64,000 bases of DNA, taken from NCBI RefSeq assembly GCF_036965045.1, contig NZ_JBALOV010000013.1:98095-162094 (forward strand), read 5' to 3'. Origin of the DNA: Ferdinandcohnia sp036965045 (GTDB lineage: Bacteria > Bacillota > Bacilli > Bacillales > Bacillaceae_L). This document shows, piece after piece, positions 44,632 to 54,465 of the stretch. Under the pieces are notes generated by a model. The model had not been told where the DNA came from. It saw only the letters and a program-made list of their open reading frames with translations, and searched no databases. Both the position numbers and the translations under genes were made by a program. Numbering within the stretch: the stretch's first letter is position 1; every line of letters starts with the position of its first letter.

Positions 44632-46227
44632 CTATGCATCCAGTTTTAGAATGACATCATCACTTGCCTCAACGTTCCCTTTTTTCACAGGTTTGACCTC
44701 TATATATGCTTCAGAATTGATAATAACAACAGGAGACTTCAGATCATATCCAGCTGCTTTTATATTTTCAATGTCAAATTCTATGAGTAGATCACCTTTT
44801 TTTACTTGAGCCCATTGCTCTACACGGGAAGTAAAGTGCTTACCTTTCAATTGAACGGTATTCACACCAATAGAGATTAATATTTCAGCCCCATCATTCG
44901 ATGTAATTCCAATTGCATGTTTACTTGGGAATAAAGTTGTTACAACTCCATCCACTGGAGAAATGATTTCACCTTTCGTTGGTTCAATTGCAATTCCCTT
45001 GCCTACCGTTTCTGTTGAAAAAAGTGGATCCTCAATTTTACTTAATGGAACGATATGGCCCGTTAATGGACTTGCAATCATTTCTTTTTTTACGTTTCCT
45101 ATTCCAAATTCTTTATTTGTCTTTTTTGCTGTAAGATCGTTCTTACCTTCATATCCAAATACAAGGGTGAGTACCATTGCGATTAGTAAGGAAGTAAACA
45201 CACCGATTGCAAAAATTCCAATGGGTGTAAATACAGGGATGGACAAGAAACTTGGGAGTGCAAAGGCCGTTGCTGATACTCTAAATGCTCCCATGATTGC
45301 CCCACCGACTGCGCCAGCGATCCCAACGTATAACATGGTTCGCTTGTATCGGACGAGAATACCATATGTGATAATTTCTGTTGTTCCTGCTAATGCACTT
45401 GGCAGAAGACCTGATCCAGCAAGTGTTTTTAATTGTTTATCTCTTGTTTTAAAGAATACGCCAATTCCCATACCGATTTGTGCAAATGGTGCCGCGGCAG
45501 CCATCGCAATAATTGGATCAAGACCCGATGCACCTAGATTGGCAATGGCGATAGGAATAACCGCCCAATGAAGCCCTAAAATCGTAAGGAATGACCAAGC
45601 CGCACCTAATACAGCTCCTGTAACTAATCCACTTTGATCACTTAAAAACTGAATCGCGAATGCTAAGCCCTGACCCACATACGTCCCAAATGGACCAAAA
45701 ATAAGGATGGTTAATGGCACGATTACGATTAGGGAAATCATCGGATTGATGAACATTTGTAAATCTTTATAAATCACTTTCTTTAAAAACCTATCTAATA
45801 AAGCATAGATAGATGCTGCGATTAAGATAGGAAACACGGTGGATGAATAACTGGCTAGTAAAACCGGAATCCCTAAGAACGATACATCCTGTGCCTGAGC
45901 CGTAACTAAATTCACATAATTTGGTTCTAATAATGCTGCTCCTATTGCTGCTCCAACAAATCCATTGGCACCAAGCTTGTTTGCCATCGTATATCCGAGG
46001 AAAATAGGAAAAAAGTAAAACACAGCATGTCCAGCTGCAGCAAGGATTGCATAGGTACCGCTTTCAGCGGAAACCCAGCCTAATGATTTTAATATGGATA
46101 GTAATGCCGTAATTAAGCCGGAACCTGCAAGTACCCCTAAAATGGGTGCAAAGCTTCCGCTAATGGCCCCTAATAATTTATTAACAACTGTTTCCTGTTG
46201 CTCTGCAGTAGTATCATTGTTTTTCAA
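44632..46227 (-). CDS. PTS glucose/glucoside-type permease EIIC-EIIA without an EIIB domain
   Basis: This 531-aa PTS protein has an EIIC membrane domain with about ten helices (1-370), then a linker and an EIIA(Glc)-like domain (about 385-525) with the phospho-accepting His in SKHAIGI. No EIIB domain with its conserved cysteine is present, and the upstream 240 bases encode none. Phosphoryl transfer would need an EIIB supplied from elsewhere. TTG at 46227 follows AGGAGGAC. The gene is cotranscribed with GH3 and divergent from an AraC regulator. Confidence 0.88.
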   Translation of the reverse strand: MKNNDTTAEQQETVVNKLLGAISGSFAPILGVLAGSGLITALLSILKSLGWVSAESGTYAILAAAGHAVFYFFPIFLGYTMANKLGANGFVGAAIGAALLEPNYVNLVTAQAQDVSFLGIPVLLASYSSTVFPILIAASIYALLDRFLKKVIYKDLQMFINPMISLIVIVPLTILIFGPFGTYVGQGLAFAIQFLSDQSGLVTGAVLGAAWSFLTILGLHWAVIPIAIANLGASGLDPIIAMAAAAPFAQIGMGIGVFFKTRDKQLKTLAGSGLLPSALAGTTEIITYGILVRYKRTMLYVGIAGAVGGAIMGAFRVSATAFALPSFLSIPVFTPIGIFAIGVFTSLLIAMVLTLVFGYEGKNDLTAKKTNKEFGIGNVKKEMIASPLTGHIVPLSKIEDPLFSTETVGKGIAIEPTKGEIISPVDGVVTTLFPSKHAIGITSNDGAEILISIGVNTVQLKGKHFTSRVEQWAQVKKGDLLIEFDIENIKAAGYDLKSPVVIINSEAYIEVKPVKKGNVEASDDVILKLDA

Positions 46228-46522
46228 GATTTTGTCCTCCTTGTTGTCAAATCTTTTACTGTAAATGAAATTCTATTTCTTCTTAGAGGAATAAAAGGAC
46301 TAGTTTCAGACCACCTATAACTAGATGTTATGTACATCTAGTATATTATCCAAAAGGCAGGGCTTTCATTTTACTATCTTTGTTTCAAAGATAAGGCTTT
46401 CATTACCACTGAGACTTCATTTCATTTGGTTGATAGTGATATAATATCAAGGAATTACACTAAATAAATTGTTATTTTTGCTAGAAACATTGTATATCTT
46501 GCTGTATAAAAAGGAGCATTTT

Positions 46523-47431
46523 ATGAAAGAATCTACATTTATGCCAGTATTGAACGAGAATTTTGAGGTATATTACTGGAGCAAAAAGTATCAATCACAT
46601 GATTGGGGCAGAAGGCCTGATGCATCTTTAGAAAATTATTCTGAAATCGAGCCTTTATTCCGCTTACATAGTCATGATTCAATGGAGGTCCTCATTTTCT
46701 TAGGGGGTGAATGTGAATTTTTCGTTGAAGGACAAACGTATACCTTAACCAAAGGCGATGTTGTCATCATTCCCCCCTATGCGGTCCATAAAGCAAAAGT
46801 AAATGATTTTGACAACTATGAGAGGATTGTTTCGACTATTAGCAAATCATTGTTAGATGAATTCTTATCAATGTCTCCCTTTATGAGTGATAGCATCATC
46901 CACCATAAAACGCTGGGTTCATATGTCGTCCATCTCCACTCCAAAAATTTACAGGACATTCTCTCTCTCTTCCAAGAAATAAGTAATCGGATAAAAGGAA
47001 AAAGTGACCCTTATTCCTTTTCCTTACAATATCTTTTATTTCGCGTGATGGAAATTATCCTGAATCCATCGAGTAGTGAGCCGACAAGCAGTCTTAGTAG
47101 TGACGCAGATCAACGCTTACATTCCATTATCGAATACATTGAAGAACATTTGACCGATCCGGAAATGAATTTAGACAACGTATCCAATCATTTTCATTTA
47201 AACAAATATTATTTTTCCCATTATTTTAAGAAACACATGAAGGTGCCTTTTTATCGATATGTATTATTGAAACGACTTGCAACCGCCGTTGCCTTCATTC
47301 AACAAAATGAGCTCTCAATCGAGGAGATTGCCACAAAATGCGGTTTCCAAGATTACTCCAGTTTCTATCGACTCTTTAAAAAAGAATACAATTTATCTCC
47401 TAAAAATTTACAAAAGGAGTTTAGGATGTAG
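46523..47431 (+). CDS. AraC-family regulator with cupin sensor
   Basis: This 302-aa regulator has a cupin domain (FRLHSHDSMEVLIFLGG) at about 35-100 and two HTH motifs in the C-terminal 100 residues (LDNVSNHFHLNKYYFSHYF, then IEEIATKCGFQDYSSFYRLF). AAGGAG precedes ATG at 46523; the frame is open 18 codons upstream. It is divergent from the PTS-GH3 operon and is its likely activator, responding to a sugar. Confidence 0.87.
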   Translation: MKESTFMPVLNENFEVYYWSKKYQSHDWGRRPDASLENYSEIEPLFRLHSHDSMEVLIFLGGECEFFVEGQTYTLTKGDVVIIPPYAVHKAKVNDFDNYERIVSTISKSLLDEFLSMSPFMSDSIIHHKTLGSYVVHLHSKNLQDILSLFQEISNRIKGKSDPYSFSLQYLLFRVMEIILNPSSSEPTSSLSSDADQRLHSIIEYIEEHLTDPEMNLDNVSNHFHLNKYYFSHYFKKHMKVPFYRYVLLKRLATAVAFIQQNELSIEEIATKCGFQDYSSFYRLFKKEYNLSPKNLQKEFRM

Positions 47432-47508
47432 TCAAGTACTCACCATTAGAATGAGCCCTTGTCCAAACCGGTCTCTACCGAAAAAGGAAAGAGGGCTTTT
47501 ACACATTA

Positions 47509-47919
47509 TCATTTTAATAAGGCTTTGAATTCTTCGACATCATCAAATTCTGTACCTATGTATACCGGGGTGATATCGAAATTTTTCATTTTAAATGGTT
47601 TTCCATTATTTAATTTTTTCACGATTATATCAAACGTGTTGTCACTATTTAATTTAATCTCAAATTCTTGCAGTTCACCGTAAATTTTATACACATCATT
47701 TTCTAATTTTTCATATGATCCTTTATCGACTTCCCTGTTATCAATGTATTCAACAAAACTTTTTTCTTCAAGTTGAAAAGCCATCTGAACAATATATCCA
47801 TCCACATTTTCGTTTTGATAGGCTCCTTGTAAAGTTGGGGTTATATTTGATGTACATCCACTAAGAACAAAAACAATAGAAATTGAAAAAACGAACATTC
47901 CAACTATTTTTTTCATCAT
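47509..47919 (-). CDS. putative lipoprotein, 136 aa
   Basis: The signal peptide ends at lipobox LSGC, followed by a beta-rich domain of about 110 aa with an SH3/lipocalin-like feel that I cannot name. It should be attached to the outer face of the membrane. Its end lies about 80 bases from the end of the convergent AraC gene. Confidence 0.7.
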   Translation of the reverse strand: MMKKIVGMFVFSISIVFVLSGCTSNITPTLQGAYQNENVDGYIVQMAFQLEEKSFVEYIDNREVDKGSYEKLENDVYKIYGELQEFEIKLNSDNTFDIIVKKLNNGKPFKMKNFDITPVYIGTEFDDVEEFKALLK

Positions 47920-47961
47920 TCGTTGCCCCCCTTTATAAATCGTTAATCCAAATAGTTTCTT

Positions 47962-47996
47962 TTAGAAAGAAAGGCAAACGGACTAATCCGTTTGCC
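47962..47996 (-). terminator. terminator after the AtoE-like gene
   Basis: The perfect hairpin GGCAAACGGA-CTAA-TCCGTTTGCC is followed on the minus strand by TTTCTTTCT. Confidence 0.88.
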
Positions 47997-48002
47997 ACAA
48001 AT

Positions 48003-49325
48003 TTAAAAGAGTAAGAAACCAATCGAAATAGGGATAAAGCTAAATAGTAGAATCATAACACAGAACCCCATGATATCGCGAATATGCAGCCCTGCAATGG
48101 CTAAAGCAGGCAAAGCCCAGAATGGTTGAATCATATTGGTCCAGGCATCTCCCCACGCTACACCCATTGCTGTTTTTGCGATATCTGCATTAATAGCCGC
48201 CGCTGCTTCTATCATAATCGGTCCTTGAACTGCCCACTGACCGCCACCAGATGGGACAAATACGTTGATTAGACCACCGCTGACAAACGAAAAGAATGGT
48301 AACGTGTGCGCATTTGAAAATGTGAGGAACCATAAAGCAATTTGCTCGGACATTCCTGATAAAGTAACCATTCCCATAATCCCGGCATAGAACGGGAATT
48401 GAATAATAATCCCTCCTGCATTTTTTACTCCGTTCGTTACCGTGTTTAAGAACTGGATCGGTGTTTTATGCAACATGATTCCTAAGAATAAGAAAATAAA
48501 GTTTACAATATTAATATTTAAATCGAAGCCTTTGGTCACAAAATGATAGGCAATAAAGCTCAAACCCAAGATGCCGATTAACATTGAAATACTCTTACTG
48601 TTTTCAATTTTTTCCGCTGGCGTAGATGGGGTTTTCACTTCTTTTGTAGCATCCGTTTCTTCCGGTATTACCCAACTGGATCGATCTTGATTGATCATAT
48701 TGCTGCTCTTCATTAAAAACCTATTAAAAATTGGCAGTGATATTACAAGTGCGGCCACAATAAATAGATTGGAAGGACTAAAGAGGGTTTCACTTACCGG
48801 GATAACTCCCATTTTCTCTTCTAAAAAGTGACCTGGTGTTGCCACTGTTAATGGGATAGACCCTGAAAACCCGCCATGCCAAACCAAAAATCCACTATAT
48901 GCCCCAGCTACTAAAATACGAAAATCTGCAGATGGTACTTGCCTGGCGACATGGATAGCAAATAACGCTCCGACTACTAGTCCAAATCCGTAGTTAATTA
49001 AACAGGCAATTGTTGCCACAAACGTTACAAGCATGACTGCATGTGCTGGTGTTTTGGCCAATTTACTCAATCGAGCTAAGAAATTCTTAATTACTGGTGC
49101 GTTGGCTAATACATACCCAGTTACCACAACCAGGGACATTTGCATGGTGAAGGCAAGTAAATCCCAAAACCCTGTTCCCCAATGTGACACCATCTCAACT
49201 GGTCCACTTTCTGTAAACAAAATCCCCATTACAAACACTAAGAACGTAAGGATGATTGCAAAAATAAAGGCATCTGGAAGAAAACGTTGAACTAGTCGGA
49301 CGAAAAACCTTGTTAAAGCTCCCAT
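48003..49325 (-). CDS. short-chain fatty acid transporter (AtoE family)
   Basis: This 440-aa integral membrane protein of the AtoE/SCFA transporter family has about twelve hydrophobic segments. Conserved stretches are LPDAFIFAIILT, WGTGFWDLL, WHGGFSGSIPL, PSGGGQWAVQGP and WGDAWTNMIQPFWALP. It probably takes up butyrate or acetoacetate by proton symport. AAGGGGAG precedes ATG at 49325. It stands alone with no acetoacetate CoA-transferase beside it. Confidence 0.9.
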   Translation of the reverse strand: MGALTRFFVRLVQRFLPDAFIFAIILTFLVFVMGILFTESGPVEMVSHWGTGFWDLLAFTMQMSLVVVTGYVLANAPVIKNFLARLSKLAKTPAHAVMLVTFVATIACLINYGFGLVVGALFAIHVARQVPSADFRILVAGAYSGFLVWHGGFSGSIPLTVATPGHFLEEKMGVIPVSETLFSPSNLFIVAALVISLPIFNRFLMKSSNMINQDRSSWVIPEETDATKEVKTPSTPAEKIENSKSISMLIGILGLSFIAYHFVTKGFDLNINIVNFIFLFLGIMLHKTPIQFLNTVTNGVKNAGGIIIQFPFYAGIMGMVTLSGMSEQIALWFLTFSNAHTLPFFSFVSGGLINVFVPSGGGQWAVQGPIMIEAAAAINADIAKTAMGVAWGDAWTNMIQPFWALPALAIAGLHIRDIMGFCVMILLFSFIPISIGFLLF

Positions 49326-49462
49326 TTACACACTCCCCTTGTCTGTATTCAACATAACTATATTCTGAGGTATGGAAAAATATACAAAAGAATCGACACT
49401 GTTATCATTTGTTAATATGAATGGTATATTTTGGATAGGGGTACTTAGGTTACAAATTTAAT

Positions 49463-49497
49463 AAAAAAACGTTCCTTACTTTCAGTAAGAAACGCTT
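49463..49497. terminator. terminator after ehuA
   Basis: AAACGTTCCTTACT and AGTAAGAAACG form a hairpin with a T7 run on the minus strand and a short T run on the plus strand. Confidence 0.8.
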
Positions 49498-49562
49498 GTT
49501 TTATTACACTGGTATTTTTCCACTCGATACAAATTGTCTGTATCCATGCGATTTCTGAAACC

Positions 49563-50333
49563 TTAAGACCGAAACCTGCTAAGAAACTGCTGAAGACGTT
49601 CACTTTCCGTATTTTCTAGCACTTCTTCGGGTGTTCCTTGTTCCGCAATAACGCCATTCTCTAAGAAAATAATCCGGTCAGCAACATCTCGTGCAAAGTC
49701 CATTTCATGTGTCACAAGCACCATTGCCATTTCACCTTCCTTGGCAATCTCGCGAATCACCTCTAGGACTTCACCAACAAGCTCTGGGTCAAGCGCAGAG
49801 GTTACCTCATCAAACAGCATTATTTTTGGACGCATCACTAGGGCACGTGCCATCGCTACCCTTTGTTTTTGACCACCGGAAAGCTGATTCGGATAGTTCT
49901 CTAATTTATCACCTAACCCCACTTTTTCTAACATCTGAATGGCATTCTTTCTTGCCTCTTCCTTTGATTGACCCTTTACATTAATTGGCCCTGTCATACA
50001 ATTTTCTAAAATAGTCATATGGGGGAACAAATTAAAGTGCTGAAATACCATCCCAATATCCCCTCTAATTTGCCTTAAATGCTTTTCATTTGCTCTTACT
50101 AACTCCCCTTTTTTTTCCATTTTCCAAAGGTTTTCGCCATCCACCTCGATGACCCCTGAAGTTGGTTCCTCTAATGTCATTAATAATCGAATAATTGTTG
50201 TCTTACCAGACCCGCTTGGTCCAATCAATGCGATCTTTTCAGCTGGTGCTATATCTAAGTTAATCCCCTTTAAGACATCCACTTCCCCGAAAGATTTCGT
50301 CACATTTTTATATGTTACAATCGCCTCAGCCAT
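49563..50333 (-). CDS. ehuA: ectoine-type ABC transporter ATP-binding protein
   Basis: This 256-aa ATPase has Walker A GPSGSGKTT, signature LSGGQKQR, Walker B IMLFDE and the H-loop LVTHEMDFA. It belongs to the polar amino acid family. It is the last gene of the ehuB-C-D-A operon and starts eight bases inside ehuD. Ectoine or hydroxyectoine specificity comes mainly from the binding protein. Confidence 0.88.
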   Translation of the reverse strand: MAEAIVTYKNVTKSFGEVDVLKGINLDIAPAEKIALIGPSGSGKTTIIRLLMTLEEPTSGVIEVDGENLWKMEKKGELVRANEKHLRQIRGDIGMVFQHFNLFPHMTILENCMTGPINVKGQSKEEARKNAIQMLEKVGLGDKLENYPNQLSGGQKQRVAMARALVMRPKIMLFDEVTSALDPELVGEVLEVIREIAKEGEMAMVLVTHEMDFARDVADRIIFLENGVIAEQGTPEEVLENTESERLQQFLSRFRS

Positions 50334-51045
50334 CGATTGCCACTCCTTTCTTTACGCTCTTCATTCCTGTTGGATCATTCTTATCAAATCGTCGATTCAG
50401 TTTAATTTCTAATCTTTTTATGAGAACGGCTGATGGATAACTCAATAACAGGAAGAATAGAGCCACTAATGTATATGGTTCTAAATAAGCCCAATTTCGC
50501 GCGCCAAATTTATCAGCCATGAACAGCATACCCGCAACTCCAACTGTTGAAGTCAAAGGGACTTCTTTAAACATGATGATTAAATAATTCCCCAGCATTG
50601 GGATGGTCGGAGGAATCGCTTGCGGAAGGATTACTTTTGTCCACCTATCCTTAACGGACATGTTTAACGCAATTGAGGCTTCCCATTGTCCCTTATCCAC
50701 AGATTCAATACCGGAACGATAAATTTCAGAAATATAGGTGCTAAAGTGAATCCCAAGACCCAGCACAGCAACTGTGAATGGACTGAGGCTCACTCCAATA
50801 TATGGAACCATTGGTAGCCCAAAAAATAAGAAAAATAATTGGACGAGTGGCGGTGTTGATCGAATAAACTCTAGAACAAATGAAACGCCCCACTGAAAAG
50901 GTTTAAATGGTATTCGTTTTAAAATTACCCAGACAAAACCAAACACCATTGCAAATAGATAACAAGCTATCGTTACCCCAAGGGTCACCCACATCCCCTT
51001 GAAAATCATCGGTAGTGATCCAAAAAACATATTCCAATCCCACAT
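50326..51045 (-). CDS. ehuD: ectoine-type ABC transporter permease
   Basis: This 239-aa polar amino acid-type permease has five membrane segments and the EAA loop EASIALNMSVKDRWTKVILPQ. It overlaps ehuC by one base and forms the membrane channel with it. Confidence 0.85.
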   Translation of the reverse strand: MWDWNMFFGSLPMIFKGMWVTLGVTIACYLFAMVFGFVWVILKRIPFKPFQWGVSFVLEFIRSTPPLVQLFFLFFGLPMVPYIGVSLSPFTVAVLGLGIHFSTYISEIYRSGIESVDKGQWEASIALNMSVKDRWTKVILPQAIPPTIPMLGNYLIIMFKEVPLTSTVGVAGMLFMADKFGARNWAYLEPYTLVALFFLLLSYPSAVLIKRLEIKLNRRFDKNDPTGMKSVKKGVAIDG

Positions 51046-51764
51046 TATTCGCTAGCCACTCCCTTCGATGATTGTTTTTCCGCCCACTTTGTTAAACCGA
51101 TTAATGGTAAGGCGATCACAAAATAAAAGATAAGAATAAATAAGTAAACAGTAGGCGTCGAAGAAAGATTGGTATTTGTATAAAGCTGACCTCTATACAC
51201 AATATCAGCCAAGCCTACAAGTGATATGAGTGAAGTTGCCTTCAACATTTGGATCAGATAATTGCCGAATTCCGGGAGCATCATCCTTACTGCCTGGGGC
51301 AAAATAACAATTTTCATCCGTTGAAAGCGTGACATATTCAGAGCAATGGCTGCTTCTGTTTGTCCGTGTGAAACAGAGAGGATCGATCCACGAACCGTTT
51401 CCGACATATAGGCTCCATAGTTCATTGAAATAGCAATTACACAAGCCCAAAATTCAGAACCTAAATCAATCCCAAACAAAATCGGAAGCGCATAGAAAAA
51501 CCAAAAAAGCTGTATGATTAACGAGGTTCCGCGGAAGATTTCCACAAAAAAACCTGTGAATTTTCGAATCAAGATATTCCTCGACAAACGGCCAAATCCG
51601 GCTAAAAATGCGATTAAAAAAGAGAAAAATGCAGATGTAACTAAAATAAGAATCGTTATATTAAGGCCTTGAAGTAATATTGTAAAGATTTCTCCTATAT
51701 GACTAATTGGTCTCACCTCATTTTTTATGAAAAAAAGATCTCCCTTAATGGGAGACCAATCCAT
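51045..51764 (-). CDS. ehuC: ectoine-type ABC transporter permease
   Basis: This 239-aa permease has an EAA loop (EAAIALNMSRFQRMKIVILPQ split over its conserved part) and five helices. It lies 12 bases after the binding-protein gene. Both permeases have the family His-Gln length. Confidence 0.85.
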   Translation of the reverse strand: MDWSPIKGDLFFIKNEVRPISHIGEIFTILLQGLNITILILVTSAFFSFLIAFLAGFGRLSRNILIRKFTGFFVEIFRGTSLIIQLFWFFYALPILFGIDLGSEFWACVIAISMNYGAYMSETVRGSILSVSHGQTEAAIALNMSRFQRMKIVILPQAVRMMLPEFGNYLIQMLKATSLISLVGLADIVYRGQLYTNTNLSSTPTVYLFILIFYFVIALPLIGLTKWAEKQSSKGVASE

Positions 51765-51776
51765 CTTTTCCCCGTG

Positions 51777-52676
51777 TTATTTTAAACTATCAATCACTTG
51801 TTCCGTTGTTAAATCATCTGGAACAAGGTTCCCTTCACCAAAACCAGATGGGGTAATGAGATCAAGAATCTCTCCATTTTCTTTTAGCTTCTGAAGTTCT
51901 TCATTATAAGCTTCCCTTAATTCATCGTTACTTTTTGAAAATGCAGCTGCACCATAGCTAGGTACACCTTTGATATCTGGTTGCTCAAAATCCTCAACAA
52001 ATTCTAGTGCGTTTTGATCAGAAGATTGCAGGGCCATTTTTACTGTCATTTCTGTCCCTGTTGTCGCTTGAGCTCGACCTGATTGGACGGCTGAGAATGT
52101 AGCTGGAATGTCAGCAACTTCAAGGATTTGATTTTCACTAACACCCATCTCTTTTAAGAATTCAATTTCTGTAGCACCAGACATTACAGCAACGGTTACA
52201 TCAGGATTGTTCGCAATATCTTTATAACTATGAAGGTCTAATGGGTTTCCTTTTTCAACAATTAAGCCTTCACCATATTGAATTTCTGGTTCACCAAAGG
52301 CCACCTGTTCAGCCCGTTCTGGTAAAATCGCCATTCCTGCTGTAATCACATCAAATTTTCCCGCTTTTACACCTGGAATGAGTTGGTTCCACTCCGCAAT
52401 TTGCCCTTCTACATTTTCAATTCCCATATTGTGAAAAACCTTTGTTGCAATCTCAACGGCTGCCCCTTTTAATTCACCTGTTTTGGGATCTTGATAGGCA
52501 TAAGGTGCTTCGTTCGCAAAACCAATTGTAACGGTTCCTTTTTCTTTCAACTCATCTAGGCTGGATCCACCAGTTGCAGCGCCCTTAATCGAGCCACCCG
52601 TTGTCTCACCTGAACCACAGGCTGTCATGAGACCCATTATAAGTACCAAAAATAAAATCGATAATTGTTTTTTCAT
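51777..52676 (-). CDS. ehuB: ectoine/hydroxyectoine-type substrate-binding lipoprotein
   Basis: This 299-aa family 3 solute-binding lipoprotein has lipobox LMTAC and the FANEAPYAYQDPKTGELKG ligand-binding start typical of EhuB. It delivers a compatible solute, probably ectoine, to EhuC/EhuD. No ectoine degradation genes lie nearby, so uptake may serve osmoprotection. Another amino acid ligand is possible. Confidence 0.85.
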   Translation of the reverse strand: MKKQLSILFLVLIMGLMTACGSGETTGGSIKGAATGGSSLDELKEKGTVTIGFANEAPYAYQDPKTGELKGAAVEIATKVFHNMGIENVEGQIAEWNQLIPGVKAGKFDVITAGMAILPERAEQVAFGEPEIQYGEGLIVEKGNPLDLHSYKDIANNPDVTVAVMSGATEIEFLKEMGVSENQILEVADIPATFSAVQSGRAQATTGTEMTVKMALQSSDQNALEFVEDFEQPDIKGVPSYGAAAFSKSNDELREAYNEELQKLKENGEILDLITPSGFGEGNLVPDDLTTEQVIDSLK

Positions 52677-52984
52677 GAAACTAATCCCCCTAAAATTTTC
52701 AAACCGGTCAAATATTTAATGGCAATGCCTTTTATTCAAATTTACAATCAAAACCAGACGTCTTAAAAAATTGTATATCTTTTTTGACTATTTACTCAAA
52801 TCTTATATTTTTGGATATTTCAGGATATTTAGGGATTAAACATGTTGTCGTTTGTTGAGTAGGAGGATATGTAAACATCCTCGTTTAGATTTATGTATGC
52901 TCCCAATCGCTCGCAATCACCGGAACTTCCCGAACGCTCGTGCGTCTTTCCATTTAAGTGGTAAGTTGTAACTTTTCCAAAATA
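52677..52984. other. non-coding gap upstream of ehuB
   Basis: An AT-rich leader presumably carries the ehu promoter. I see no riboswitch, no coding frame and no convincing repeat in it. Confidence 0.4.
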
Positions 52985-53014
52985 AAAAAGAGAGGATTTC
53001 AATCCTCCCTTTTA
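52984..53014 (-). terminator. terminator after the GIY-YIG-like gene
   Basis: AAAGGGAGGATT and AATCCTCTCTTT form a hairpin with a T-rich tail on the minus strand. Confidence 0.8.
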
Positions 53015-53040
53015 TTGGGTTATGTTATACTATTGTAAAT

Positions 53041-53538
53041 TCAATCAACTACATTTCCATAAGGTCGCTTTTTATACTTTTTCTTAAAGCCTCGAATGAG
53101 GTTTCTTTTTACATCATTCGGTTCATCAACGGGTAGTTCCTTCCAACAAATGATCAAGTCATGGTTATTTTCAATTTGCCAAACATGCCTTCCACCAGAG
53201 TGAGCAACATTTTTACCAGTACCAAACTTCACGAATTGTTTGATTCTTGAATTCAGTGTTGCAGTACTTTTTCCACCACCGGCTTTGCCAATATAGATTA
53301 CCTTCGTATCAGAAACCCAATTATCTCTCAACTCTTCAATCGGCACGTTAGGGTCCTTCCCTTTGAAAAAGCCACCTGACCCCTTTGTTACAAATTCCGG
53401 ACAACAATCAGGCGTGTAAAGAACCATATAAACCCCTCTATTATGGGGAATAATCGAATGATCGTTGATCAATTGACTAACTGAAAGATACCCTTCAAAC
53501 CCGTATTCTTTGATCGATTTAAAATTGTTAAAATCCAA
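53041..53538 (-). CDS. stand-alone GIY-YIG-like protein, 165 aa
   Basis: The domain order is a short N-terminal region, then NRGVYMVLY (GVY in place of GIY), KVIYIGKAG (YIG), LNSRIKQF with the conserved Arg, and GGRHVWQIEN. This matches the GIY-YIG nuclease core, but no other domain is attached and the final catalytic Glu is not clearly placed. TTG at 53538 follows GAGGTGAAAAG. It stands alone. It may cut DNA or be an inactive relative. Confidence 0.68.
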   Translation of the reverse strand: MDFNNFKSIKEYGFEGYLSVSQLINDHSIIPHNRGVYMVLYTPDCCPEFVTKGSGGFFKGKDPNVPIEELRDNWVSDTKVIYIGKAGGGKSTATLNSRIKQFVKFGTGKNVAHSGGRHVWQIENNHDLIICWKELPVDEPNDVKRNLIRGFKKKYKKRPYGNVVD

Positions 53539-53642
53539 CTTTTCACCTCATTTAATCGAATATTCAGGCAAGGCGCTGTTATACCATCTTATTTTCTACA
53601 TATCCATTAAATTACCAAAATAATAATTTAACTTAGATTTAG

Positions 53643-53670
53643 AAAAAAAAGCACCCCATGATGAGGTGCT
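53643..53670 (-). terminator. terminator after the HAAS gene
   Basis: AGCACC-CCATGATGA-GGTGCT is followed by a T8 run on the minus strand. Confidence 0.85.
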
Positions 53671-53705
53671 GTAAACCAGTGCGACTACTTTTATGAAAAT
53701 AGGTA

Positions 53706-54461
53706 TCAAACCAACTTTTTCTTCCTTTTTTCTGTTACCAAGATATTCATAATAATTACCACAAACATCAACACAAAAGATGCCATACTAATCATCAGTA
53801 TTCGTTCAACACTCCACTCTGTAAATCTGGCAAAAACATCAGGGATAATCAGGAATGCTGGTATCCAAATCGGAAACCACATTTTGCTCCAAATCGCCGT
53901 TCCAATAAAAATACTAGTGCAAATCACAATCACAACTACCTCTGCAGTTGGTCCTCCTACATAAAAAGGCTTAACAAATATGGCACTCACAGCAATTATA
54001 AGAATCGCTAAGGTTGTTACAATCATACTGGCTATTACTCCACCAAGAAAAAACTTCTTCTTTGAATATTGCTTCCGACCCGCATTCTGTAAAAAATAGA
54101 CGTAAACCCCAAGCATTAACACAGCTAAAATAGGCATCCCCAAGACTTGAATAATATTTAATTCAAATTCTCCTCTTATGGCGGGTCCTATGAGGAAATA
54201 GGCAATTGCCCCAAGAAAAAAGAGTGGAAGGAATTTTACAAGTTGTTTATAATCTGTCTTCATTTCCTGTTTCAAAGATGCCATATATTCTTCTGGTGTT
54301 TGATCAATAATATCATCTATGCTTCTCCCGCTTTTCTCTACTACGATGAGATGATCCTTCAATTCTTCTGTTAATTCCTCAATTTCCTGATCATTTTTTC
54401 CTGACATCATTAAGTACATTCTGAGATTGTCGATAAATGCTTCACTTTTGCTTGATAGCAT
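53706..54461 (-). CDS. HAAS-domain membrane protein, PadR partner
   Basis: This 251-aa protein has an N-terminal helical HAAS domain (about 1-60: FIDNLRMYLMMSGKNDQEIE, EELKDHLIV) followed by six membrane helices. HAAS proteins are encoded next to PadR regulators and are thought to sense or modulate them. It lies four bases after the PadR gene. GGAAGGTAAGG precedes ATG at 54461. Confidence 0.8.
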   Translation of the reverse strand: MLSSKSEAFIDNLRMYLMMSGKNDQEIEELTEELKDHLIVVEKSGRSIDDIIDQTPEEYMASLKQEMKTDYKQLVKFLPLFFLGAIAYFLIGPAIRGEFELNIIQVLGMPILAVLMLGVYVYFLQNAGRKQYSKKKFFLGGVIASMIVTTLAILIIAVSAIFVKPFYVGGPTAEVVVIVICTSIFIGTAIWSKMWFPIWIPAFLIIPDVFARFTEWSVERILMISMASFVLMFVVIIMNILVTEKRKKKLV

Positions 54462-54465
54462 AGCC

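Noticed and set aside
44963..45571. 202-codon plus-strand frame antisense to the PTS permease
   Set aside because: Long antisense frames arise from codon use in membrane proteins; the minus-strand EIIC frame is unmistakable and no ribosome site supports the other.
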